Below are positions 11,096-22,369 of a stretch of 64,000 nucleotides of DNA, piece after piece. Position 1 is the first letter of the stretch, and every line of letters begins with the position of its first letter. The stretch spans positions 86,462,001 to 86,526,000 of the forward strand of contig CM070903.1 in assembly GCA_036417435.1 (NCBI GenBank). Reading direction: 5' to 3'. This DNA comes from Inia geoffrensis (taxonomy: Eukaryota; Chordata; Mammalia; Artiodactyla; Iniidae). The translations under genes were made by a program, and so were the position numbers. The notes below the pieces were generated by a model. That model worked only from the letters and a program-made list of their open reading frames with translations. It ran no database searches and was not told where the DNA came from.

Positions 11096-11191
11096 AAAAT
11101 GAGTGCAAGCTTCTCAAGAAATAATACATGTAAGAAGGCAAAAATAATTCCTTTTGTTCTAATGCTTTACTTAGTTGACAACACTTAGTTT

Positions 11192-11360
11192 TTTTCTTTT
11201 TTTGAATTTTATTTTATTTTTTTATACAGCAGGTTCTTATTAGTTATCCATGTTATACATATTAGTGTATATATGTCAATCCCAATCTCCCAATTCATCA
11301 CACACACACACCCCCACCACTTTCCCCCCTTGGTGTCCATACGTTTGTTCTCTACATCTG
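11192..11360 (-). mobile_element. L1 3' end, severely 5'-truncated
   Basis: Minus strand: 'cagatgtagagaacaaacgt', 'gattgggattgacatatata', 'taataagaacctgctgtata', then an A-rich tail. It is flanked by 'gacaacacttagttt' (11177-11191) and 'gacaacactgagttt' (11361-11375). It is a different L1 3' UTR type from those at 2896 and 40656. Confidence 0.9.
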
Positions 11361-11424
11361 GACAACACTGAGTTTTAAGGGGAAATTGGAAATAATCTAA
11401 ATGACTAGAAAACAATTTTTTTTT

Positions 11425-11764
11425 AAGCTATTGTATTTTTCATTTTATTTATTTATTTATTTTTGGCTGCATTGGGTCTTTGTTGATGCACGCAGGCTTG
11501 CTCTAGTTGTGGAGAGCAGGGGCTACTCTTTGTTGTGGTGCGTGGGCTTCTCATTGAAGTGGCTTCTCTTGTTGTGGAGCATGGGTTCTAGGCACGTGAG
11601 CTTCAGTAGTTGTGGCTTGCAGGCTCTAGAGCACAGGCTCAGTAGTTGTGGCACACGGGCTTAGTTGCTCCATGGCATGTAGGATCTTCCTGGACCAGGG
11701 CTCAAACCCATGTCCCGTGCATTTGCAGGGGGATTCTTAACCACTGCACCACCAGGGAAGTTCC
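11425..11764 (-). mobile_element. Older CHR-type SINE, first of a same-site pair
   Basis: Minus strand: 'ggaacttccctggtggtgca' to (taaa)n. It is flanked by 'aacaattt' at 11411-11418 and 11765-11772. Confidence 0.92.
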
Positions 11765-11772
11765 AACAATTT

Positions 11773-11886
11773 TTTTTTTTTTTTTTTTTTTTTGGCTGTG
11801 TGGCTTGTGGGATCTTAGTTCTCTGACCAGGGATTGAACTCGGCCCTCAGCAGTGAAAGCACAGAGTCCGCCAGGGAATTCCCACA
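11773..11886 (-). mobile_element. Short CHR-type SINE, second of a same-site pair
   Basis: Minus strand: 'gggaattccctggcggactc', 'gttcaatccctggtcagaga', end 'cccacaagccacacagcc', with a tail of about 25 A. It is flanked by 'aacaattt' at 11765-11772 and 11887-11894, the same site as the preceding SINE. Confidence 0.9.
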
Positions 11887-11909
11887 AACAATTTGAATAT
11901 AAAGTATAA

Positions 11910-12105
11910 ATCTCCACTGTCTAATATGGCAACCACCAGCCACATATGGTTATTTAAATTTAAATTAAATAAAAGTTAAAATTCAGTTCCTCAGTTTCAC
12001 TAGCCATATTTTAAGTGCTCAGTTGCCCCATGGGACAAGTGATGACCATATTGGATGGGGTAGATATAGAACATTTCCAACATTACAGAAAATTCTATTG
12101 AAATG
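11910..12105. mobile_element. hAT-type DNA transposon relic (MER family)
   Basis: 'ccaccagccacatatggtta', 'ttaaaattcagttcctcagt', 'cactagccatattttaagtg' and 'agaacatttccaacattaca' match an old non-autonomous hAT family abundant in mammals. I do not name the exact subfamily. Confidence 0.65.
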
Positions 12106-12295
12106 TGCTGATACAGACCACTCATACTATGAAATACTATACAATATTTTAAAGGAATTCAGAAGACCTATATATACTGACATGGGAGAATACAATTTTT
12201 TATTTGTTTTTAACTTTTTATGTAAGTGGTTATTGACTCATAGGGCCATGAGGCTTTTATAATAATTATACAAGAATGTAGTCAGGTGCAGTGTG

Positions 12296-12300
<5 letters not shown>

Positions 12301-12329
<29 letters not shown>

Positions 12330-12367
12330 GGACGCAGGCCTCTCACTGTTGTGGCCTCTCCCGTTGC
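12301..12367 (-). mobile_element. Young CHR SINE, 3' end only
   Basis: Minus strand: 'gcaacgggagaggccacaac', 'agtgagaggcctgcgtcct', then about 25 A. The flanks 'gcagtgtgaattt' (12288-12300 and 12368-12380) are identical. It is a 5'-truncated insertion. Confidence 0.9.
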
Positions 12368-12403
12368 GCAGTGTGAATTTTTTTAAATAACTAGATTTTT
12401 TTT

Positions 12404-12504
12404 TTTTTTTTTGTGGCATGTGGAATCTTCCTGGACCGGGGCACGAATCTGTGTCCCCTGCATCAGCAGGTGGACTCTCAACCACTGTGCCACCAGGGAA
12501 GCCC
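12404..12504 (-). mobile_element. CHR SINE head with its own A-tail, 3' half absent
   Basis: Minus strand: 'gggcttccctggtggcacag' through 'ttcgtgccccggtccaggaa' to 'gattccacatgccac', then A-run. The last ~110 bases of the family are missing. It is flanked by a perfect 19-bp duplication 'aaataactagatttttttt' (12385-12403 and 12505-12523). Confidence 0.9.
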
Positions 12505-12523
12505 AAATAACTAGATTTTTTTT

Positions 12524-14084
12524 AAAAACTTCCTATAAAATTAAATTTATAGAGTAGTAAATGGACACAGTGAGGAGATGAGGTCACTTCAGCTTAACTT
12601 ATTGGGGAAAGTTTTCTTGGAAGAGACAATACTGAGCTGTCTCAAAAAGTTATCAAGTAAAGGGATACAAGGCAGAGGAAACTTATCTATGGGGCTGGAT
12701 GGAAGAGTAAAGCCACAGATGAGGATTTAAAGTCCAAAGTACTTTGACCAGTTTTATATTGGAAGAGTATTATGAGAATTAAGTAACATAATATATAATG
12801 AAAGCACTTTGTAAACTATAAGGTACTGTCTAAACTAAAAAGATTGTTGTAGGAGTCAAAAAGCACACTCTGTATGCTTTGAAAATTGGTGTGCTTTGAA
12901 AACAAAATACATGTAAGATAACCTTCTTTATATGAAAATAAATGAAATTACTGATAAATGCAATTACACAAATAAAAATGCCTATATAGCTTTACATGTG
13001 CATTAAGACTGAATTAATAGAATATATAGTTGTTTCATACATCTAAAGAGTCACAATTATAAATTGTATTCTCATAATCATGTGAAAAAAAAAGAAAAGC
13101 AAAAACAACTACCCAGAAATATCATTCTACCTCACGATGACTTCGTTTTTCTTTTGCATAAGCCTGGGTCTTTCAAATAATCCACAAGCAAATAGCTCCA
13201 TTCTGTAGATGAGAAATTATAAAAGACCATGTAATCAGCTGACAAAGGAACTGAAAACAAGCCCAGAGGAAATGCATGGCTGTTCTTACAAAGTCACAAT
13301 GTACTGTTCTGTTTGCCTCCCACTCTCAAAGTGTATATTCCTGACATTTCTTGTCTTATAATTGGACTTTATGAATGAGAGCTGTAGGATGCTGTCTGGT
13401 GAATGATCTGAAAAGGATATGCTGAAACACAGTGGAGGTGCTGCAAACACTGAATGTTAGGTTTTGTGTGGGAACTTGAATAAGAGGCATGAATTAGAAA
13501 TTCAGAACCCCAAATTTTATTCTATATAAAATAAGGGCTATTTTCTCAGTCCTTAATGGAGACTTTGAGTAGGTTTAGGTGACATATAATGTGGAAACCA
13601 AATGTATAGGCTTGGATTTCAGAATAGTCTGGATTCCCATGGCTTCCCAGAGTTTACCCTTTACCAGTCCTTGGGCGAGAAAACAGGAGTTCAATAACTT
13701 TTCATCTTCTTTAATTTCGTTTCTGCATCCCAACTGCTGAGCTACTATTAAAACACATACTTATTAACATTTCTATAGCATGTTGTTCTTTCTAACGCGC
13801 ATTCAATTCATATCTCACGTGGTCCAGCTGATGAATACCACCAGTTACTCAAGAATTAGTTCACCGGGACTCTGGAAATAATCAGTCATATTCAGTAAAC
13901 TTTTCCTGTGTGCCTACTATGTGCCACATGAGAACCAGCAGCTGGACAGTTTTATTCACATTCAGATGGGCCACAACAAGGATTCTCTTTTGTTGGCAAA
14001 AAACTGGGGAAAGAAAAAGCATTTCCGAAGCAGGGCAGGCAGGAATCAAAAAGTAGGCTTGAAAAAATTCTCCAAGGAAACAGG
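12524..14084. other. Unassigned sequence
   Basis: No gene, RNA or confident repeat is seen. An open frame of 94 codons at 13921-14205 runs into an L1M relic and is not credible as a gene. Confidence 0.4.
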
Positions 14085-14240
14085 CCATTATGTTAATGGT
14101 CTCTGTTTGTCTCTGGGTGTTAACATTGTGGGTTTATTCCCTTCATTATGCTTTTTTTTATACTTTCTAATTTTTTTTTCTACAATAGGCATATATAACG
14201 TATAAACAGAAAATAATAAAGTAAAAATCTTAAAAGAAAA
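14085..14240 (+). mobile_element. Ancient L1 (L1M-type) 3' relic
   Basis: 'tgttaatggtctctgtttgt', 'tatactttctaatttttttt', 'ctacaataggcatatataac' resemble the L1M 3' UTR. Confidence 0.5.
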
Positions 14241-15610
14241 AGAGTCTCCAAAAGACTACACAAAACAAGGAAGAGATTCAAATGTAAATAAGTCCATTGA
14301 TTGGTATAGTTGACTGCCAATCATATTGATGGACAGCATGACTCCAGCTACTTAATTGGTTGTTTTTTCTAAATCAAGCATTGGGCCTCAGCCTTTGCTA
14401 AGAAGGAAGTATACTATTCACCTTCTGAAGGTATTAACTCTTCCTGGACTCTAGGACTTTGCCCTTCGGAAAGAAGAATTCATGCAACACCTCTCCCCCA
14501 AAGCCCTAAAATAACTTGAACTTTTCATCTGTTTTTATCAAAGGTAAGCATGAGACCCTAAGGAGAATAACATTGTATCGTGGATTAATATACGGCATTT
14601 ACAGGTTAAAAACAACCACCGCATCAACAACAACAACAAAAAGTAGAGAATTCAGCCACTGCCTTTTGTTTTTACATTTGTGTGAACCTTTCTGCCATTA
14701 GAAATTTCTAGGCCCAGCTAAGTTCTGGTTAGTGAGAAAATCAGAGGGAGCCCCCAGTGTATGAAAGGGTCATTCATCGAGGGCTGAGCACGGAAGTCCT
14801 TGGTCCACAGTGAGTTATCCTGTGCACATACCCTCCAAGTACAGATGGCTCCCCGGGGCAGAAATGAAAGATGAAGAGAGAAACGGCCCTGCAACAGAAT
14901 ACAGTTATGTTAATTCACTTAGAAGGCACAAGGGTGTGTCTGCTTTACTGACTTTCCCAAAGGCACAGAATTTGGCCCTATTTCTAGTTATAGTAAATAT
15001 GTTTACTCCTTAAAACATGCCTCTAAATTTCCCCCAAGTGAAGGCCGTGGCTTATCACCAAATTCTAAGAGAGCTGCTTGCTGATCTGAAAACACTTGAG
15101 GCCACTTGGGTCTCAGAGACACTGGAGGCCCAGACGTCACCTTTGTCTTCATCCTCCCCCCAAAGCTCCCAAGAGCAGGCAAGGCCTTTCACTCATGAGT
15201 TCTGGCAGTTGGCTGAGGCCTCCCTGATGAGAAAAGAAAGGGGGGAAACTGTGCTGGGTGAGGTTGGCCTCTCCTAAAGCTTATTAATAGAGAACATGTG
15301 GGCTGAGGCAGGGGCGGGGTCTGGGGTTGCTGAGTAAACAGGATGGGATGAGAAAGAGAATGATGCTTTTATATTCTTGTCTATTATAGATCCAGGGAGG
15401 CTCTTTAATGGAGATAAAAGGGAGAGACAGATTTAAAGGAGGTCGCTTCCAAAGCTAAACGTGCCAACCATTGATGTCTACTTTCCCATTTCCATGAAAG
15501 GGAGCTGTGTGGTCAACCAGCATTGCTTACCAACCTGCTAACCAGATTTCACTAAAGTTTTCCTGATCTGTGGCTCTGTTACACCTCTATCATTTGAGAA
15601 TTCTATTTTA
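14241..15610. other. Unassigned sequence, moderate GC after 14.7 kb
   Basis: No gene recognised. Three open frames of 61-86 codons (14516-14701, 14810-15013, 15017-15277) have no recognisable protein content or splice context. Confidence 0.4.
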
Positions 15611-15930
15611 GACCTTTCATTTATTTATTCATTCCGCTAATGTTAGTTGAGTGCTACTATTGCCAGGCACTGTTTGGGGCACTGTGAACACATCAGTGAA
15701 CAAAACAGCCTTCATGGACAGTCTAGAGAGAAAGGTGAGGAATAAAGAATTAGCATACACGTGTGCAGACCATGACACCAACCAGACACAGGTGCCAGGG
15801 GAGCCAGGAGATACTAATCCAGACTTTGCCTGGGGAGAAGTGGTCAGGGAGCGCACCCCTGAAAAGGAATCCATGACACCTGAATTGGGCCTGGAGTTAG
15901 CCAGCTGGAGGAGGGAGGGGAGGGCTTAAA
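15611..15930. mobile_element. Ancient mammalian repeat, family not named
   Basis: 'tttatttattcattccgcta', 'tgccaggcactgtttggggc', 'acatcagtgaacaaaacagc' and 'cttcatggacagtctagaga' are the same old repeat type as at 6145. The right half is uncertain. Confidence 0.45.
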
Positions 15931-16446
15931 GCTTGACAGGACAAGAACATTGCAAATGGGGGTAACAGCACCATTGCTTAAAAAAGTCATGTTCCTCTCA
16001 GGGATGAGAGAGAAGACAGAGGTACACCAAGGACTTTAAGGAAGGATGCTATAGAAACTACATAAAAAGTATGCTGGTGTTTCAGAGAACATCCAGGTGA
16101 GATGCCACACTTAGAGGAGGAATGAGAAACAGGGCTGTTTGCATTTGAAACTTTTTTCCACATGCTGACCTATTTTTTGACTCGAGCCCATAAAATGCCT
16201 TTTTATAGAAAGAGAATTAAAGACTATGAGGCAGGCAGACATGTAAGGGAGTTTTTCCTTTCCTTATTGAAAAATGCTGATGTTTCTACAAATATACTGT
16301 TTAAAGTGTCTTCTTAAGTATGTTTGCCCCTGTGGTCTTAGAAGCAGCGTTGCTAAGATAAATGATCACATTTTAAATTTTGTGTTGACATCTGAATATC
16401 AGGAAGGTTTCTTGTCATTAAAATTTAATTTTTAATATTATCTATG

Positions 16447-16448
<2 letters not shown>
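15931..16448. other. Unassigned sequence
   Basis: Nothing recognised. Confidence 0.4.

Positions 16449-16532
<84 letters not shown>
16449..16532. repeat. Compound (TC)n(TA)n microsatellite
   Basis: An uninterrupted (TC)24 block switches at 16497 to (TA)17, both pure. The lack of interruptions suggests it is still length-variable. Confidence 0.97.
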
Positions 16533-16533
<1 letters not shown>

Positions 16534-17262
16534 TATATACTGAGTATTTGGAAGATTGCTATATAAACTTGAATCTTCCCCAAAATTTTAAAAAATACAC
16601 AGGAAAGAATATATGATAAAGTTTTAACCACAAAAAACATAGCTAGTATTGGAGAACTGAACTGTTACAGATTTCTTTTTTAATTTATCAATTTTATTTC
16701 AGACAATATAAAAGAATGAGAAATTTGTCAGTATAAAAAAAACCGCTTTATTTCATGTCATTATTTCTTTTCAATCTGCTAGCTAAAAACATGTCCATAT
16801 CAAGCTTTTGTTTCTTGATCCTTATTATAGTCTCCATAAAAAGCATTAGAAATACACTGTCTCAGGAAGAGAAGCTGATTCCTCTCCTGTCCAAATTGTT
16901 AGTTTTCTGATTGACTTTGAAAACCAAAACTTTACTCTCTTTGAGGGAAAATAATCTATTTTTCTAGAGAATTTCAATCTGTCAGTCACTCTGATAGACG
17001 CATAGCTCCTACTGTATTATTTTTTGCTTCAACTAACATATGTTAAAACAAAATCATTTTTAAAGCTGAAGACAATTCAACATTCTGATTAGCTCCAAAA
17101 GTTCTGTAGTCAACCAGCGACTGCCAAGTTTCCCCAGTGTAAGCCATTATCCTGACTCATTTTCTTCAAGGATCAGACAAGTGCCTGTGTGATCTGCCCC
17201 AGAAATAGCGTTGCATCCAAACATTCTGTCTTAGCAAAGAAGTTAGAGCTGCTAAATTTGTA
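16533..17262. other. Unassigned AT-rich sequence
   Basis: Nothing recognised. Confidence 0.4.
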
Positions 17263-17267
17263 ACGTG

Positions 17268-17437
17268 TATTTTTTTTTTTTTTTTTTTTGCTGTACGCGG
17301 GCCTCTCGCTGCCGTGGCCTCTCCCGTTGCGGAGCACAGGCTCCGGATGCGCAGGCTCAGCGGCCATGGCTCACGGGCCCAGCCGCTCTGCGGCATGTGG
17401 GATCTTACCGGACAGGGGCGCGCCCCTGCTTCGGCAG
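17268..17437 (-). mobile_element. Young CHR SINE, 5'-truncated and lacking its B box
   Basis: Minus strand: starts 'acctgccgaagcaggggcg', then 'taagatcccacatgccgcag' and on to 'ggcccgcgtacagc' with ~20 A. The B-box segment is deleted, leaving the 16-bp palindrome 'caggggcgcgcccctg' at 17413-17428. The flank 'gtattttt' is repeated on both sides. Confidence 0.9.
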
Positions 17438-17889
17438 GTATTTTTCATTTTAAATCTCACAGAAAGATACTTTAGCTCCAAGACATGAGATGATTAAGAA
17501 GGGGAAAAAAAGTTCAGGAAGTCTTCACTTTTCATCATTTTTAGTCAATGATCCATTTGTATGTTGGTCAAAAAGTATTGCTACAATGAATTACCATACG
17601 CAGGCAGAGGCTACAGTTTTCACTGATATTTCTTCTTGGGGACTAGAGAATTCAGTGCTTTGGTCAAAAGTATAGATTGAGTTTAGGTAGTTGGGGATAT
17701 ATTTCAGCAATTCTTTTTCATGGAAATACTGCTATGAAAAAATATTTTGGTTTACGTTGAAACAAGTTATTGTGCACACCAAGTGTTATATAAGTCAGTC
17801 ACCCAAAAGAATCAAGACACCTGGAAACATGACCAAGGTCACTAAGTTGCTATCCTGAAGGTAGAAACCTGATTAAAATGTTAAACAAG

Positions 17890-18199
17890 GGACTTCACTG
17901 GTGGCTCAGTGGTTAAGAATCCACCTGCCAATGCAGGGGACACGGGTTCGAACCCTGGTCCGGGAAGATCCCACATGCCATGGAGCAACGAAGCCCGTGT
18001 GCCACAACTACTGAGCCTGAGCTCTAGAGCCCGAGAGCCACAACTACGGCAGCCCCTGTGCCTAGAGCCGGGGCTCCACAACAAGTGAAGCCACTGCAAT
18101 GAGAAGCCAGTGCCCCACAACAAAGAGTAGCCCCTGCTCACCGCAACTAGAGAAAGCCCACGAGCAGCAGCGAAGACCCAACACAGCCAAAAAAAAAAG
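17890..18199 (+). mobile_element. Older CHR-type SINE
   Basis: Head 'ggacttcactggtggctcag', B box 'gggttcgaaccctggtccgg', end 'acccaacacagccaaaaa'. It is flanked by 'tgttaaacaag' (17879-17889) and 'tgtcaaacaag' (18200-18210). Confidence 0.93.
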
Positions 18200-18249
18200 T
18201 GTCAAACAAGTCGGTGGAATAAAATGAGGGAACTAGCTTACTTGCTTGC

Positions 18250-18340
18250 CTTTTCTGCCTTCTTTCCTTCCTCCCTCCCTCCCTCCTTCCTTCCTTCCCC
18301 CCTCCTGTCTCTGTCACTCTCTCCCTTTTCCTTTCTCTTT
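18250..18340. repeat. CT-rich (CCTT/CTCC)n low-complexity tract
   Basis: Mixed 'ccttcctccctccctccc' and 'ccttccttcc' units, pyrimidine on the plus strand. Confidence 0.9.
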
Positions 18341-18490
18341 TTTTTTAATCTAGATATCTTTAGCCTGAAGCCTGTTTGTTACATGTTTTTATGACTCCTC
18401 GGCATTAAACCACACTTCTGGCAGCCAGAATAGTTATAGCATACCAATTATTTAAATTGTCAGAACCCTCAGGTAAAAATGCTTCAGGGG

Positions 18491-18680
18491 GGGCTTCCCT
18501 GGTGACGCAGTGGTTGAGAGTCCGCCTGCCGATGCAGGGGATACGGGTTCGTGCCCCGGTCTGGGAAGATCCCACATGCCGCGGAGCGGCTGGGCCCGTG
18601 AGCCAAGGCCGCTGAGCCTGCGCGTCCGGAGCCTGTGCTCCGCAACGGGAGAGGCCACAACAGTGAGAGGCCCGCATACC

Positions 18681-18707
<27 letters not shown>
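18491..18707 (+). mobile_element. Young CHR-type SINE with perfect target duplication
   Basis: Complete from 'ggcttccctggtgacgcag' to 'gaggcccgcataccgc' with a pure tail of about 25-30 A. A 16-bp duplication, 'aaaaatgcttcagggg', is identical on both sides (18475-18490, 18708-18723). Confidence 0.96.
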
Positions 18708-18714
<7 letters not shown>

Positions 18715-18723
18715 CTTCAGGGG

Positions 18724-20144
18724 TCAAAAAGCAGCAAGTCTCTTCAGCATGTGAAGTTGCTTCTCCCCCAGGGTTGAACTGGTCTTTCCTCTGAATCAGA
18801 GGGAAAAACACACTTGACCTCGAGCCTGAACTTCTTCCCTGCCATCTGGAAATGGACGTTCTTGAAAGACAACATTGTCACTCACCCACCACTCCTCGGA
18901 GGTGAGCCAGGGCTTCAGGGAGACTAAGCAACAGGAAAGGGCAGACGCTAAACCTCTGGTTCTCAAAAGTAGCTGCTCAGCAGAGGCACCTGGCAAGTTT
19001 TTGAAAACTGTTTGGATGCCTGGGTTTGATACAATGGCCTTGGTAATTTTAAAAGCAGCAAAGCTTGAGGATCAATGTAATAAAGTATATGAATTTCATA
19101 TTAAGGCCTTAGATAAATTAAGGTTAAAAGAAACTCTCCCTCATCTGAGCTGGAAAATGAATTCCGCCCCGCCCCCCCAAAAAAAGGGGAAACAGTTCTT
19201 CCTACAGCATTCCTCATAATTATTCTGTGATCATGGCCACCTATAAATCCATTAAGATCATTAATCAGTGTACTTGGCCCCTCTTCAGAAGCTCTATGTC
19301 AGAAACTTTACATCTAAGCAACTTTAAACCCCTGTCAATACAAACACCTTGTTTCTTGGCTTCTCAGGCCTCCTTGCTAGAGAGGAATAGAAAACTAGGT
19401 TGCCAGGTACAATACTGGTGAGCCGTTCTTTTCAGAGGGGCAGCCCTTACCCAGGTCCAGCAATTGTGGTCTGGCAGGAATGTGAGCCTAGGGACTCCAG
19501 ATCTTCCTATTTTTCAAGAGAAGCCAGAAATCTTGGTATTTATGTGAAGTCTTACAGTTTCTACGTGTTGGCAAGTAATTCAATTGTGAATAATCAAAAC
19601 ACATCTGCCAACCAAAATCAAGCTGCCAGCTCGCACCCTCTGGGCTGGAAGGCCTTTATCTCACCATCTCACCTTCATGTGGCTAACTCATACTCAGCTT
19701 TCAATACTCCCTTCTGGAGACAGTTCACTTGAACTGCCCACACCCCGCCAGCCTGTCCTTTACCCCCAGCCTCTTCAGCATACCTCGCCTCCAAAGCTTA
19801 TCTCCCTACAATGTATTTCTCTCCCCTAGTAACCACCCACCCTCTAAGGACAGAGATACTGCCTTAGTCTTTATTTTAGGAGTTAACTTTATTTTAGTAT
19901 GTTAATCCCAAATTGGATTCTGACTCGGCAAACAAATGTTTATTAAATGCTTCCTATGTGTACATATAAACATGTAACAAATTCAAGTTACGATCCCTCT
20001 GAAATATACACGAAGAAAGTAGACAGTAGGAAAAGAAGTTTCCTTCTCCAAATAGATGCCTTTACCTTTGTGATTTGCATTTGCTCCCAGATTTAACTCC
20101 CTTGTAAGCATCCTCAGAACATCTCCAAATGGCACATTTATCCT
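18724..20144. other. Mostly unassigned; weak hAT-like patch near 18950-19040
   Basis: 'cctctggttctcaaaagtag' and 'cacctggcaagtttttgaaa' hint at an old hAT relic. The rest shows nothing recognisable. A 110-codon open frame at 19400-19732 is unsupported. Confidence 0.35.
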
Positions 20145-20335
20145 TAGAGTGTTGCTTAGTGGTTAAGAGAGCAGCCTTGGAAAGCCAGTATGCATTCAGA
20201 TTTGGGCTCTGCCACCTGGGTGACCTTGGGCAAGTTACTTGACTTTCTTATTCTAAATTTTCCTGCAGTATTTAAACTAGAGGAAATAATAGAACCTGCC
20301 TTAAAGGGTTGTTGTGAGGATTAATTATGCCAACA
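20145..20335 (+). mobile_element. MIR SINE, nearly full length
   Basis: 'ttgcttagtggttaagagag', 'tgggctctgccacctgggtg', 'accttgggcaagttacttga' and 'gggttgttgtgaggattaat' give the full MIR order. Confidence 0.9.
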
Positions 20336-20339
20336 ACTA

Positions 20340-20540
20340 CCTACTGGGCTGGGCCATTATTATTACCAATGATTGCCTTCCAAGAACCCTGCAGAGTAAT
20401 CATTAATATCCCCATTTTGTAGATGAGGGACCAATGAGACTCATGTCAACTTCCCAAGGTCACACTCTGCTAGTACATCACAGAACTGGGGTGTGAGCAC
20501 AGACCTGCCACCAAGCCCATTGCTTTTCCAGTTATATTAG
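20340..20540 (-). mobile_element. MIR SINE, inverted
   Basis: 'atccccattttgtagatgag', 'cttcccaaggtcacactctg' and 'cagaactggggtgtgagcac' in antisense MIR order, tail-to-tail with the preceding MIR. Confidence 0.8.
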
Positions 20541-20664
20541 AGAAAATTCAACCTGGTCTTCCCAAATGTTTACCAGACTGTCAGCACTTAAAACCCGCTC
20601 CCACACATTAAGCTAGCCCTGTTCACCGTAACAGGCACCCAAGTACAAGTAAATTTCTTTTATC

Positions 20665-20870
20665 ATTATATTAATAATGAGAAGAGCTAACACTGTTGAG
20701 CTCTATGTTGTGCTAACAAGTGTCTTTCATTTTCTTCTTTAATCTCTGAGAGGCACTGATTATTATTTTCAGATGAGAACACTGAAACCCAGAAAGTAAA
20801 GTCACTTGCCCAAGGACACAAAGTAGTGTTTAAGCCTAGACTCTAAAGTCATTACGGGTCATTAACCTCT
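20665..20870 (-). mobile_element. MIR SINE, inverted
   Basis: 'cagatgagaacactgaaacc', 'gtcacttgcccaaggacaca' and 'aagcctagactctaaagtca' in antisense MIR order. Confidence 0.75.
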
Positions 20871-22369
20871 CCTCCAGGCACTGGGATTTCCCAGATCAAT
20901 ACAATTTCATTAAAAAATAATAATAATAATAAAATTACAAACCCACTTACCAACTCCTTATTTCAATTCCATCAACTCATGAAAGAATGAACATGCTAAC
21001 ACAAAAACCATGGAGAGTTCATAATCTCAGAATAAAATAATTAAACACATTTAACTTTATGAAAGGTTCCAGACACTGTTTTAACTTTTCTGTGAGAACT
21101 GGTGGAAGTTTTGTCTCCACCCTTTTGCCTCCCTACTGCAGTTTCCCCTTATCCTTCCCCACCTGGTCACCTGTAGCCCTTTCACTTCATCATTTCTTCT
21201 CTTTGACTATGTTCCTCCTACTTATTCCTTCCTTCAGAGCCAGGATAATTGCCCCACAATTAGGCCTGGAATCCTCTGAACTGAGAGGAGGGAACTCGAA
21301 TGCCAGGGTGATAAGTGGGTTGGTCCAACCAAGGCAATGGGGGAACGGCCCAGCTGCCAGGACTTAGATGGTCCTGTGTGCAGAGCAAGTGGTCGTGGAG
21401 GGAGGCCATGGTGCACCACAGCACACAATGCACAGTCCAGGAAAAGGGAGTATGAAGAAGGGCGGGACGGGGGCAGCCCCACCTTCTTAACCCCTACACA
21501 GAGGGAGGGATGAGTCTGTGGCAAGAAGAAGGCCCAGTGACAAAGAATGCTCAAGTTGCCCTGCCAACCGACCCGCAGGGCATCATAAGTGGGTTCCTCC
21601 AACAGACTCCCCCAAATATCAACAGGTAGTTGTGCTTCATATGACTAATACCCAGAAGGATATTTAACCTGCATTATTTTGGTGAGTTCTTCTACTGACA
21701 TATTAGCAAACAAGGTTTCGTCCTTTTGGGTGTGTGCAGGGCTGGGGGAGACGGATAAACGAAGGAAGAGGGATTCACCAAGTCAAACAAGAAGTCAAAA
21801 CCTGCCACCTCCACCCCTTGTGTCAGGAAATGTGCACTTCTTTTATGCCCAATCTGTTCTGACCCTGTTTGACTTAGGTCAGTGCAAGTATTGATAGCAT
21901 GTGACCTACTGAAGTTAATTCTACAGAACAGTGGAATTGAGTTAGCAAGGCCTCATCTTATTACCTTTTGATAACAAATTAATTTTTTTCCCCCTCTCAC
22001 AGTGAGTTCCTGACACTTTCAACTATTGGTGTTGCTAGTGAAAAGGGCTGAATTAAAGATGCAACCAAGTGCATTTCCTAAAACTCTTTGGTGGGTTTAA
22101 GGACATTTTACTTCTTTTCATTGAATGTTTCCCTTTCCCTACTAACTAACTTAAAAGGATAAAATGTGTACATGGGGGCGTGGGCAGGATTTGACCTCTA
22201 AATTCAAGAGATGGCTTACTAATTTAATCATGCTTGCTATTAGATTCCAAGAGGCATTTGCCAACAGAAGGCTGATATTCTTTAAAAGCCATTCCTGAAA
22301 TATCTCCTATGATATATTCATAAGTAGAAAACAATTAGGAAGTAATATTTATTTTATCATCAGAAATTT
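20871..22369. other. Unassigned; (aat)n near 20911-20933
   Basis: No gene is recognised. 21059-21367 (102 codons) and 21234-21602 minus (122 codons) are open frames without protein similarity that I can see or splice signals. Confidence 0.4.

Noticed and set aside
18405..18811. Recurrent 60-130-codon frames such as GLSLLWPLPLRSTGSG and VESPPADAGDTGSCPG across the window
   Set aside because: All are translations of SINE copies and appear wherever the SINE does.
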